Assembly: GCA_021613335.1 (NCBI GenBank)
Contig: JAJTWR010000044.1
Location: forward strand, 1,728,501-1,792,500
Length of the DNA stretch: 64,000 nucleotides
Direction: 5' to 3'
Source: Whitmania pigra
Lineage: Eukaryota; Annelida; Clitellata; Hirudinida; Haemopidae
A program made the translations under genes and the position numbers. The notes under the pieces were generated by a model that was not told where the DNA came from, did no database searches, and was given only the letters and a program-made list of their open reading frames with translations. Numbering within the stretch: the first letter of the stretch is position 1; every line of letters begins with the position of its first letter. This document shows, one piece after another, positions 12,590-35,789 of this stretch.

Positions 12590-13960
12590 AGTTAATAAAA
12601 GTTTTTGTTGATCGTGAACGTTGCAATTTCTCATCTTACAACTTGAAAGATAGAATTTATATTACATTTGGTTAATTTAGAGCTCTAAAATACATTGTTA
12701 GTCCTTTTCCTAAAGCTGGCTATCTCTTTCCTCATTAGAGGTTTGTCATTACATATGTTTTGTTCTGAGTGTAAGGCATAATTGTTTACGACAGTCTACT
12801 GTGCTGTGATGAATAACTGATTTTTCCAGAATGGCTCTGGCTAGTAATTACAATTTCTTCTAGTTTGTGTCTGCATGTTGTCTTCTATTTGTTGCTGAGT
12901 AACTTTGTTGATTTCGTGTGTGATGTGCGCGCCGCCGTTGACAAATTTCTGGCCACTGGACCTTTTAATTTGGTAATGGAAAAGCAGAAAAAGGTTCTAA
13001 GGGCCGGGCGGACCCTTAGGCACGTGACCCCCGCGTTGGCGACCCTGAATGTGCGTTATGTCATGATTTCTTTCAATGCGTTTTCTTGGCATGCATGTTA
13101 GGTCTATGAAGGGCGTACTTGTGGAGGTAACTTGTGTCGAGTTTACAACCCAGCTCGCGCTGCTATGTAAATGTTAACATCTAACAAAAATCTCCATTGA
13201 TTTTGAACATAAGCATTTTAACGTTTTAAAGTGGCTTTTTTATTGGGACTTCAATTCTTAGCTTCAGTCTGTATTTGTGATTTACTTGAACCTCCTCAAT
13301 ACCAAATATCGTATGATCACAGGTAAAAAACAGAAGCACATTTCCCACCTATCTCCACCTTTGGCTTTATTGCCACTTCTGAACATAAACTGGGTAGGTA
13401 AGTAAATCAACGTATTGAATAGGGAGAATACTTGGAATGTCTCTTTCACAAAAATGGCTTTACATTAACATTCTCCGCTGGAGAACCTAGCAAGACGAGA
13501 AATTTATGACCAGCCAAAGAAGTAGTTAGAGCTACCACGAGTAGCTTAATATGATCGAGGAACTTTAAATATAAAGTTGACTTGCAGCTTTGATGGAATT
13601 TCAGGAAACCAATTTCATGGCCGCAAGGTATAGAATGTATTTACTAAATACGACGATAGTTTAGCAATGTGAAAACCCTCGAAAAATATCTAAAACTTTT
13701 GAATGTATGAATTAAATTCGGAAGGTTCTAAAAAACACAATTACGTTCTTGAGTGAGAAGTTTGAAAAATAAGTGCCTAAACTTTTAATATTTATTTAAT
13801 AATTTTTAAAATTTAGAAACATTTAAGTAATTTAAAAAATAAATAAGAAAATTATTTCATTTAAATCATTATTGAAATATCTTGGTCATCGCTAAAGAGC
13901 TCTTCCGCTTTCTTTTCTATACTGTCTCTGTTGGTTGCTTGTTGTGTAATCACGGGTCGA
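12590..13960. other. Intergenic region with a small GC-rich island
   Basis: The AATAAA of the METTL25-like gene is at about 12593. A GC-richer patch at about 12920-13145 contains an E-box CACGTG (13021-13026) and an open frame, but I could not connect it to any family. The right end carries a pyrimidine tract ('cttccgctttcttttct', about 13903-13919) that suits the 5'-TOP start of the ribosomal protein mRNA downstream. A dispersed repeat fragment lies at about 13465-13515. Confidence 0.4.
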
Positions 13961-13969
13961 ACTTAAATC

Positions 13970-14772
<803 letters not shown>

Positions 14773-14802
14773 TAAGTCGGAAAATTAGCGAGCATTCTGA
14801 TA

Positions 14803-15939
14803 ATGCTTCATGGATTCTACGTGACTTTGAAATTAATTTCGGCAGCGTTTCTGATGCGTGGCGTTTCCGAGAGAATCGAAATTAGCAAGGGTGTGCCATG
14901 CGTTTATGAGGGTCACTTGAAAAGCCCGAAGAATTGGTATGGGTTCATTGCGAACATTTCTGTGATAAACACGGCTAGGATGACGTTCGAATTTGTGTTT
15001 CCGTCTACTGTTTGTTGCCAGAGTATTCTCTTTTATAGTGAAGATCAAATGAACATTATAAATTCAAGAATGAATTGCTGGCAGAAACAGAACCTACTTC
15101 GACCTGAAGAAGATCAGCTTTTGCATCTTACCCCAAGGTTTGTTTGGTCAGGTTGCCAAATGGTAAATTTTGGTGGCATTTCAAATTACGTTTGTGAGGG
15201 TGGTAGAAGTCTAGTTGCCGATCAAATGAACGGTCGACAAGCATGGTTTGTTGCTGTGAGTAACTGCGAGTCTTTATATGGTCTAAATCTTTACTACCGA
15301 ATTCTTATTTATGGGCAAATAGGGGAATGCAAGCCAGAACGATTTCTAAGTCAACATCAATCGTTAATCGAGAGTTCTATAGCTATTGCCAGGCCAGTTT
15401 CTGAGCAAAGTTACTCTGGTGAAAGTTGTACAGTTAGAGGAGAATTAAATACTACTGAAAGTTGGTATGGATTTATTACCAATGTTTCACTCAGAGCAGG
15501 AGGTGGATTTGAATTTAAGTTTAGCTATCCATATAAAGTACAGAAACAAAACGTCATATTGTACAATGACAAAGATGTGGATGAGATAAATGAAGGACAC
15601 GATTGCTGGCAGAAGGAAGGAATCATTCGTTCAAGATTCACACGTGAACAGATGCTTGATCTCAGCTTGCATTCATCATGGAATGGCTGCCTTTTGAAAA
15701 ATATTTCCAATGACAAGCTTGACTACCTCATTTGCAAAGGAAGCAGAAGATATAGTGAAGCAAAACATCTATTCTTTGCTGTTAGTAATTGTAAAAGTAC
15801 AGAGGGACTCTTTTTAAATTATGAAATCAGATTTTTTGGTTTTGTTGGTGACACCTGCTCTGGCAACTGTAAAGAAGGGGAACCTTCTGTTGTAATTTTA
15901 GCTTTGTCTGTTTTAGTTTTGTCAAAATACATTCAATGA
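14803..15939 (+). CDS. Secreted or GPI-anchored protein with two tandem GPR180/TMEM145-type ectodomains
   Basis: One uninterrupted exon of 378 codons. A hydrophobic N-terminus (residues 5-19, 'FYVTLKLISAAFLMR') fits a signal peptide. Repeat 1 (about 30-175) and repeat 2 (about 206-350) share 'WYGFI', 'FEF', 'CWQK', an 'SGC/NGC' block and 'AVSNC' followed by an L-Y-rich strand. This is the pattern of the extracellular domain of the GPR180/TMEM145 family ('cc..ILlY', 'WSGC', 'C..gR'). Repeat 1 keeps the adjacent Cys pair (71, 72); repeat 2 has lost it. The C-terminus (362-378) is a hydrophobic tail after a Cys/Gly/Asn-rich segment, typical of a GPI signal. The seven-helix part of the family is absent. 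It starts only 233 bp after RPS27. Ligand and role are unknown. An AATAAA lies at about 16219. Confidence 0.78.
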   Translation: MLHGFYVTLKLISAAFLMRGVSERIEISKGVPCVYEGHLKSPKNWYGFIANISVINTARMTFEFVFPSTVCCQSILFYSEDQMNIINSRMNCWQKQNLLRPEEDQLLHLTPRFVWSGCQMVNFGGISNYVCEGGRSLVADQMNGRQAWFVAVSNCESLYGLNLYYRILIYGQIGECKPERFLSQHQSLIESSIAIARPVSEQSYSGESCTVRGELNTTESWYGFITNVSLRAGGGFEFKFSYPYKVQKQNVILYNDKDVDEINEGHDCWQKEGIIRSRFTREQMLDLSLHSSWNGCLLKNISNDKLDYLICKGSRRYSEAKHLFFAVSNCKSTEGLFLNYEIRFFGFVGDTCSGNCKEGEPSVVILALSVLVLSKYIQ

Positions 15940-16404
15940 AATGATTGGTATTAGGCATTTAATCACTTGATTTTAACACATGTGATCATAGCTTGAAAAC
16001 TATTACCTTACATGCATGTCATTTGCAAATGTTATGGTAACAACTTTTAAAGTCACAACAATTGGAAACTCTTTATGCAAACTGTCTGCACATGTGAAGC
16101 AAATATTTTGTCATAATAGACACCTTGATGGCATCAGGGACTATTATTACCCTTTAGGAAAATGTTCAAGTGTTAATATGGAAGGTAGTCATCCTTGTAT
16201 AGAAATCACTTTTATTGCAATAAATGTGATGTTTTCTTAGCTTATTGTGGAATTTGTGACTGTATTTTGTCTTACTAGATGAAATTTTCTTTACAATTTT
16301 CTTCACCTTTAAAACCAGAGATGCAATAGTTGTTTTTATTTTATTTTATTTATAATCTATGACATGAATACACTGTTCAAACAGAGATACAAGTCCTTAT
16401 TTCA

Positions 16405-19400
16405 CTACAGTAATCTCCCATTGCAATTTGAACTCCCACAATGGCATGCTAATTTTTTTCCAGGCACGCTTCCCACTTCATAGTTATAGTTCCATGTGAG
16501 CTCAGTTCCTGCTTTTATAAGTCTTAAAGAGAAAATAAGTACAAATCAGCTATTTGTGATGGAAAATGGCTTAGACACTAAAATCTCCTCACTTGCTGGC
16601 AAAAAATGCTACCCAAGGAAACCTGAGATCATGAGTATCATAAAAGATGTTTTGGACAAATATGTTGGGACTACAACTATGCTGTAAAGAAATATTGCTA
16701 ATTATTAATTAGTTTATGACCATAAGGTTGTAAAGTTTCTAATATCAACCATAAATAAATGGAATATGCAAAAGTGTATCAAAACAATAGACATAAAAGT
16801 GCTTTCACTCACATTAAAGTATCTTCCCAGATTTCCAATGGACTTGGCATCAATGATGTAAACAGCATCCTCACCATATAACTGCCTGGTAGTCTTTCTT
16901 GGAACAACTTTATCTAAGTTTTAAAAAATTAGCCAAATCAGATTATTCTGCTTATTCCTTTTGCAGATTGAAAATTAAAGTAAATTATTTGAAGATCTTT
17001 CCTTCAAACCTTTTTCTTGAGAGTTTGACTGCTTTGTCTGCCGATTTGTCTCGAGCACTTTTCCTTCTGCTGCACGAATGTTTTCAGGATTTTGCACTAA
17101 TCAAACATAATTTTAATAATAATTAATAACCTAAATTCTTATAACATGATTAGCACATGGCTGCACAAAGATTTACTGCAACTTATTCTAGCCTCCTGGT
17201 TACGAACATGATTCATAATGATTATTACCATTTTTAATACCCATGTTTGGGCATGCTTCTGCTTTCTCGCAGGTATCCATTTCTTCAATTTTCCTTTCAT
17301 TTTTTAATTTAGTTTGAATTTCAGTTGAATTTTTGAAGCAGTCATTAAGCTCTGTGGACATAGGCTCTTCGACGTCATCTGTTTCCAGGACTTCATTTTC
17401 ATCGATTTCTATTTCCAGATCGTCGTACATTTCATCGCACCATTCATCATCTCTCGGTGATTTGTTCTCGTCCTTTCTGTTACCGAGACTTGTTTCTAAA
17501 TTCAAGGCTACAGAAACGTCCTTCATTCTTGTATCTTTCCCTTCATTTTTCATAGCGTTGTCAGTTTCCGCTTGCTTCATTTCGACACCTTGAATAAATA
17601 AAAATAATTTTTTACCATTTGTTTGATTATTATTCATCTGGTATTAGTCAGATGCTTGTCTCACCATTGAAGCCACACATGAGTTGATTTGAATGCGAAT
17701 CATTTTTTGGCTTCATCTCCTTTAGCTTTGGGATGGTTTTTGAATTCCAATTTTGATTGCTTGTTTTTTTAGATGCAAAATTTCTAAAACATTTGTAAAC
17801 ATTAATAAAAACCTCACCAGAATTAAGCATCCATATCAACATTCATAAAAATCGGACATGGGTTCAGTTTCTAATTTACTATGAGCAATTCCAAATAATG
17901 CATGGGTTATTTGAAACAATTTAGATACTCTCTTTAGAATGCATGTATCGATATTGTTAGAACTTATCCATAGGAAACTACCTTGCCACTGGCTTTGTCT
18001 GTGTTGGTGGCTTTTTGCTGGAGACATTAATGGTTTCAGTCAAACAATGTCCTAAGAGAATTCGAAGAAAGAAAAACAACATTAAAAGAAAATATGTCCC
18101 AACCTGCTTCTCCTTGCTATCATTTTCCTTTCAACACTGAAAAAATACATTGATGCATGAAGAAGCGCATATTGCTCGAGAGATTCCTAGTTGTGACTTA
18201 CTTCTCCATTTTACCATGATAACTCTTCAGCCATTTGAGGCAGTCGTCGTCGTCGTCAGCATCATCATCGCCGTCGTCGTCTTCGTCGTCATTGTTTTCT
18301 TCATCCTCTTCATCAACATCCATTCTGACATCACTTTCGTAGCCTTCTTTTTCCTTCTCGACGACGTCGATGTGGTCGAGATCAGCAAGATATTCATCCC
18401 CATACAGTTGTCCATCCTAGAAGAGACAAGGCTGTTAGCATGCTGAACAAGATAATACATTAATAAGCTACAAACAAATGTAAATTCCCAGTTATAATAA
18501 CACTCAACCTCTAGCCATGCATGAAGCAAATACTCAATAGCGTATGACAATTTCATTTCTTACAACCTTAACGACTCGGCCAGCTTACCTCGTTGGCACT
18601 TTCCTCGGTGAGTATCTGACCGGAATAAACGCAAATGAAACCTCCGGCCGGGATGTCGTCCATGCTCCTCAAGCCCCATCCTCTGCAAATCGTTTTAAAA
18701 TAACTTTTTACAACGCAACCAAAAATTAACAAAGAGCATCACGACCGACTTTTGCTCGGTTTTGAAGATTTGAAGCCTCAGGTTGAGTCCGTGTTGAATG
18801 ACTCGGTTGTGACACCTGCTGTCGCAAGAACAGTTTGCATTGCATTCGTAAAGGCTGCAATGGAAGCAAGGGAACGTCAGGTCGGGATATTGTTTCGTAT
18901 TATATTTATTTATGTTACATATACATATTATTTATTTGTATCATCTTTGCACTCAGCTTACCCTTCACTTGCTTATCAGGTAGGACAATTAAAATGAAAC
19001 CATATTATATAGGAATTACAACAGAAATATTCACATATTCACATCCAGACATGGTTTCAGAAGAATAAGAAAAAATTTGTGCAATCACTATTTTTGACCA
19101 CATTTCAAAATCATCACAAGTCATCACATTGTAAACATGTTTTATGATCTACCCTGTCACGATTGGCTGTTTCAGTCGTCTGTTGGTATAACCGGCCTTG
19201 GGGTTCCTGCCGTTGGGAATGCAGTCAGTTGCGTCTATTGTCAGCTTCATGCATTGGCACTTTGTTCTGTCCTGTTGAGATGAATGTCATCAGTTGGTTT
19301 ATTTTGACTAAGGTCAGCCATTTAAGAAAATAAATTGTTTTATTTAGGACTTTCTGATTAATTGGAAAACAATGAAAAATTCCATAATAATATTATTATT

Positions 19401-22400
19401 ATACCATAAGATAATGAATAACAATATCTACTAATATCAGGTGCCTCTGATGCTATACCCATAGCACATTAAAAATTCATTATTATTATTATTATTATTA
19501 TTTTGAACTTACTCTGCAGTTGTCAGTACAGTTACATCCAACAAGGAAGTTTGAGTCGACATTTAAGTTGACTCCTTCTCCTGGAATCCTGTGAGTCGAG
19601 TACTCTATGTATTCGGGGAATTGACGGTCCACGGAGTTGACGCAGGGTATCGGAACATTTTCTTTGCCTAAAGAGAAGTCCTTTATGTCGCAAAAATTCT
19701 GTAATGACAAAAACAAACATCAGTGATTGTTTGATTTTAGGCCAGGTTGATTTAGGTTAAAGGCTTCTTGATGATCAAATAACCTTTGTAACTACAAATT
19801 CCTGGTCTGTATTGAGATTTATATCAAATGAAAATAGGTCGATTGTGAGTTGTGAATCGCTTTGCATGAGACATTGGTCAAGGTCGTCGATGTTTTTCAA
19901 GATCCTACCGCAATATGCCGTATAAATTACCGACTTTTTGCGCCCATGTGCAGACTTTGTTATTTTCCTGATGATATAAAAACGTAATAGAAACAATAAC
20001 AATGAAGAGGGGGTACATCACTTCAATCTGAATTTAAAAATCAATTTAACCTTTCCCAACCACAAAGTATTGGAATTAAAAGAGGATTCGATCCTTTGAA
20101 TTTAGCCGGATCATCTCCACCAGCAATAATGCAGCTTGGTGAACATTTAGCACAGACTTCTACAACATGATATGAATGGGAAGCTTGAAATAATGCTGTT
20201 TGAAAGTCAAATGCAGTAAAAAGAATAAACAGACTTTTACATTTCTTTAGAGTTGAAGCTCCTTGTGGAATCAAAGATCGGTCGATGTTTTGAAGAATGC
20301 CGTCGGGCTCTGTGAAAAATAAATGTCAAATTAAGGTTTCAAAGGTTGAACTTGCATTAGCACCAGCTCGATCCAGCCACAAGTCCCAAGCATGAAAATA
20401 GTGATATTGAAACAGTTAAGGACTTAAAAGAAATTACAAATCTCCATGAAACAGACTTCCTTTCTGTACTTTTACTCCAACACAACTGCTCTTCAAACCT
20501 GTCTTTTCATTAGATTTGGCCTCAGGGTCTGCAGATGAAGATGTGACAGCATTTTGAAACTGAGAACAACTTTTCCTTGCCACCGGTTTTTTTGTTCCAC
20601 ATCCCGGTTCGGGATCGAGGTCTATGAGCTCCACATCTCCTGTCGGAGTTTCGGTCGTCGTGTATTTTGCTTAAGTATTAGTTCTTTATGTTTATGTTAC
20701 CTTTTTTTGCATCGTTATCATCACTCTGCATGATGTAAACAACGTAAGCGCCTTTCTTCTGGAGCTTAGGATCTGTTCGGAATCTCGGGGCCCTTCCAAG
20801 TCTTTGAGAAGCTTCAGCTTTTTTCTGGTTGAACAAATCATAATTCAACAAGAGTCATGGATGGCTAAAGAATAACATCATACAAGCTCATTGAACAAGG
20901 GTTCCAGTCTTTTTGACCCTCTGTATATCCATTCTTCAATTTTTGTCTCGGAATACATCATCTTCACGAGGCTACAATCCACTTCAACAACAGCCGCATT
21001 TAACCTGAAATAATGTCTCAAAATTCATTAAAGAAGAATACTTCACTTAAATAACAAGACAGAACAATATAAATTGTACGAGATGACAAAAACAGAACAA
21101 TAAATTCAAAAGTCTAATACATGCTCATAGATTACTGACATATTATTGCATTATTCAACAGGTTACCGCCAATATTTAGCATTTAAATTTAGAAAAATTA
21201 TGACCATTCCTGAGAAATTGATATCCTTTGATTATGTTTACATTATCTTGTTGCAAATACCTTTACACAATAATTCCAAAACTTTTAAAAATAATTACCA
21301 CAGGCCCTCTTTCTCAACCTTTATTTGATGGCCCCCTTTCAAGCGCACCATGGATCTCTGCAAAATGAAAGACGTTGATCATTGTCGGTACTGAAAGCTA
21401 GGTTAGCGGCTCATTACATTTGGATACTGTTGAATGTATTCCTTAACGAACTGAGATGTCTCACCGGATATGTCTTCCCAAACACACTTATCTACAAAAA
21501 AGGATATGCTTAACATTCCTTAAAATAGTTTTTTGGTAGATAAACACATAAATCGTGTATTTGTTAAGTTTATTCTGAATATGATTCTATAAAATTAATC
21601 TGGTTTAACCATCTTGGTTTTTTATTTAGTCAATTATTTTATGACAATAGTACCTTGCAATTAATCTTACAAATATTTAAAAGTTGACAATGTCTAAATG
21701 ACAATCATGGGCTGTAAGAGTACACACAAATATCAATTCATAAGAGTCTCACTTTGGTCATAGACTTGACGAATGTCGAGGCCGATGTTGTACTGGGCAT
21801 ATCCATCATCAAAGAACACAAGATACCTGAACGACGTTTTGTAGCAGTTTAGCCGTTGCCGTCACTTAAAATTACGAGCAAAACGATGACGAACCTGTAT
21901 TTGTTCTTCGGTGTTGGAGGTTCTGCAACCACCCCTATACTCCATTTACCTTCTTTGCACATGCCTGAACATTTCAAACATAACTAAAATTCTTTATATG
22001 CAAAATATTTTGTACGAATGCATCATCTTTATTAATGACAACAAAGTCCTTAAACCTATCGGAAGAGTACTCACCGATGACTCGGGTGCCGACCGACAGC
22101 TTGTCAGCAGGAGGGTCGGCATAAGCAATTTTTTTTGAATTAAATGAAAAATTCTTTCCTTTGCTGCTGAATCGAACCCAATATTTCCGCTGAGGAAGAA
22201 GCAAACAACGTGAAATAGCGCTAATTTAAAGTGAAAAATAATGTCTATGAGATAAATCACATAAATGTTTAACAACTAATGAAAACTTTAACATCCTAAA
22301 AATGTAACCTCAGCAATGGCATCAGTGGCATTGCTAACTTCATTGAGAATTCCCCCTTGCCACTCATCTTTGCACTTTTGGACAAACACTTTGGAGTATA

Positions 22401-22925
22401 ATGCAAGTTCCCTTCAACAGCAAATTCACATTCCCCATCAAACAAATAATAAATTTAAAACATGAATCATATTTTAAATATGTGATCGATCTTTCTCACT
22501 TGCTAGCTATGCTGTGGAAATTATCACCGACCAACAAAACGTCATCATCTTCAGTCTCGTTTGCACTTGAGAAAAAAATGGCTTTGAATATTTGACTAAA
22601 AATATTTTAGTTAAAATGCAGCTGACTTGTCTGGTGGTATCTGACTTAACAGGATAGTGGACTCTTGGAACATTTTGCCTATGTCAAGTGATTTGGCTAA
22701 AATGAAATAGCTTATCGCTAAACCTTTTGTTCAAGATATGAAAAAAACTTCAAAACACAATTTTCGCGAGTGCTAACATGTTAAATTCTTCAATTCATCT
22801 GAAATTGTTGTGGTCATCCTTTGCGACAAATTTTTCAAACCAATCTTCTCAGTATAATTTGCAACAAGCTGCTTGACATCATTTGTCGAAGTGGCATCTT
22901 TAATGCAGTATATTAGCCCACTCAT
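16405..22925 (-). CDS. SETDB1: Histone H3K9 methyltransferase SETDB1 (eggless)
   Basis: About twenty minus-strand exons. The start ATG is at 22925 and the stop at 16405-16407. In order: an N-terminal region (22925-22505); tandem Tudor domains (22411-20884, with 'VGTRVIG', '[12 protein letters not shown]', 'EEWIYRGS'); an MBD-like region (20309-19784, 'GSNPLLIP'); a Cys-rich pre-SET (19698-18750, 'GCNCTDNC' to '[16 protein letters not shown]'); SET part 1 (18682-18589, '[10 protein letters not shown]'); an acidic insertion that splits the SET domain (18416-17010); then SET part 2 and post-SET (16913-16405, 'NHSCSPN' across an intron, ending '[13 protein letters not shown]'). The bifurcated SET is the hallmark of SETDB1. 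It trimethylates H3K9 for heterochromatin and transposon silencing. The usual 'LTWDYNY' reads 'LTWNYNY' here. The junction near 20310-20440 is unresolved. Confidence 0.92.
19478..19503. repeat. Short (ATT)n tract in a SETDB1 intron
   Basis: About eight ATT units directly next to the pre-SET exon donor (19513). Too short to matter beyond marking the same repeat type seen at 6573-7090. Confidence 0.8.
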
Positions 22926-22929
22926 TCTC

Positions 22930-24413
22930 TTCTAATTTCCTTGGCCAATTAAACAAACAATATTGAAACGATCGGCCACCGCTATGTCGCAAACGAAAAC
23001 AAAGTCTCGTAAAGTTGTTTTGCAACGAGTAGACCGCCAGAACTGTCTATCGTGAAATGTTACACAAATGATGACTATTTGTAAATACGATATTAACATT
23101 TACAAAATTTTACAAATTTTATCCTATTCTTAGAGATCATTCAACTTAAGCACTGAGGATACCACTCAGTTTTGATCAATTAAGCGATTTTAAAGAAGGT
23201 TAATCTTTTGCTGACAGTTTTAATTTGTTCAATGACATTCAGTTCTTATTTTGACGCTCGGTGAAAAGAGGTTTCAAATTCCTTATTTTAACGTTGGAAC
23301 TGTTGGGGTTAGAAGGGAAAACACGTTAACGTCCGCTGAATAGAGTGCGTGAGGGGAGCCATACATCGGAAGCAATGGTGGATTTGGGGGAAGAGGGGGA
23401 AATACTAATATGTTCTTCCAAAGTCGCTAGAACTATCCAAGACACCCATATTTCCCATAAATTAGCTTTAAACCAATAGCCTCCGCTGGAAGATCTAGCA
23501 AGACTACAAATAGATGACTAGCTAGAGCATCTAAGCTATGGGAAAGCTATAAATCTTAATTTGAGATGTTAAACTACCTCGTAATTTTACTGGGCATTTA
23601 CACACGGAAAGATTCGATGTGATATGAGAAGAGAGGTCAGTTGGCCCAGGTTTCTGTTTCAAAAGGGGCTTCGAAAATTGAATCAAGACCATCTTTTTGC
23701 TTTTCCGACATTATAAATTGACATCACTTGGCTACAGAAACGTCATTTCAATTTTTTCAAATGGTGAAAGCCCTCACTCAACTTAATGAGATGACCTTTT
23801 AATGTTTCTAATCTAAAGTCATGAGGGAAGAAGGGAATTGTTCCTAATTGTCGAACCTGCTTGGCTGCGAACCAATATAGACAGAAAATAAATTATAAAA
23901 AAACTAAATTAAAACTTAATTTGGAAGGTAGCCCAAGCTTCCTCAGAGCTCTGAATAGCACTGGATAAACTCACTCTCCCCCAGCGAATAAACTCAAAGC
24001 TGTCAGCAACTTGTCATCGCAATGATATGAGTTCACAATACAGTTCAACCTCAGGTTTTATTAGATGAATAATTTCTGAACGGTTTAAAGAATCAGACTG
24101 ACTGAAACGAAATTAGCTTTCACAGAAAACCGAGTAAATTTCGATCGAGTAGTATGCTCCAGATTTGCCTATCTTTTTTCAGAACAATAATATAAACATG
24201 TTTGATAGGATTATGATATTGGATGTCATATATTATTGATAATGCTAAATATCGCTTTCGTCATACTTTCCAGTGCGAAGAGTTTTCATTAAATTTTATG
24301 TAAATACAATTGCATCACGGAAATTAGATCAGTTGATGGCGAGTAGAAAATGTGAAAGAACAGCCAAAAAAAAATGGGAAGCTGCAAATATTTCGATAGA
24401 ATGACGTCTGATT
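22930..24413. other. Intergenic spacer between SETDB1 and neurexin
   Basis: It holds the SETDB1 promoter side and the neurexin 3' untranslated region. A dispersed repeat fragment at about 23480-23530 ('cctccgctggaagatctagc') resembles 13468-13510. No gene is seen. Confidence 0.45.
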
Positions 24414-35707
<11,294 letters not shown>

Positions 35708-35770
35708 GGCATAAATCAGACAGTTTTTAAAATCAACTGAAGAGATGCTGAAAAAATGGATTGGTCCGAG

Positions 35771-35778
35771 CTTTTATA
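35771..35778 (-). promoter_or_regulatory. TATA box of neurexin
   Basis: TATAAAAG on the minus strand, about 64 bp upstream of the neurexin start codon at 35707. It leaves room for a transcription start near 35740 and a 5' untranslated leader of about 30-40 bases with no upstream ATG that I can see. Confidence 0.6.
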
Positions 35779-35789
35779 GGCCTCCAGGA

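Noticed and set aside
12865..13101. 78-codon ORF in a GC-richer patch
   Set aside because: No family similarity, no splice context, and a length expected by chance; reported only as a compositional patch.
18150..18556. Overlapping ORFs on both strands rich in Val/Ile and Met/Thr
   Set aside because: Out-of-frame readings of the SETDB1 insertion exon 18215-18416.
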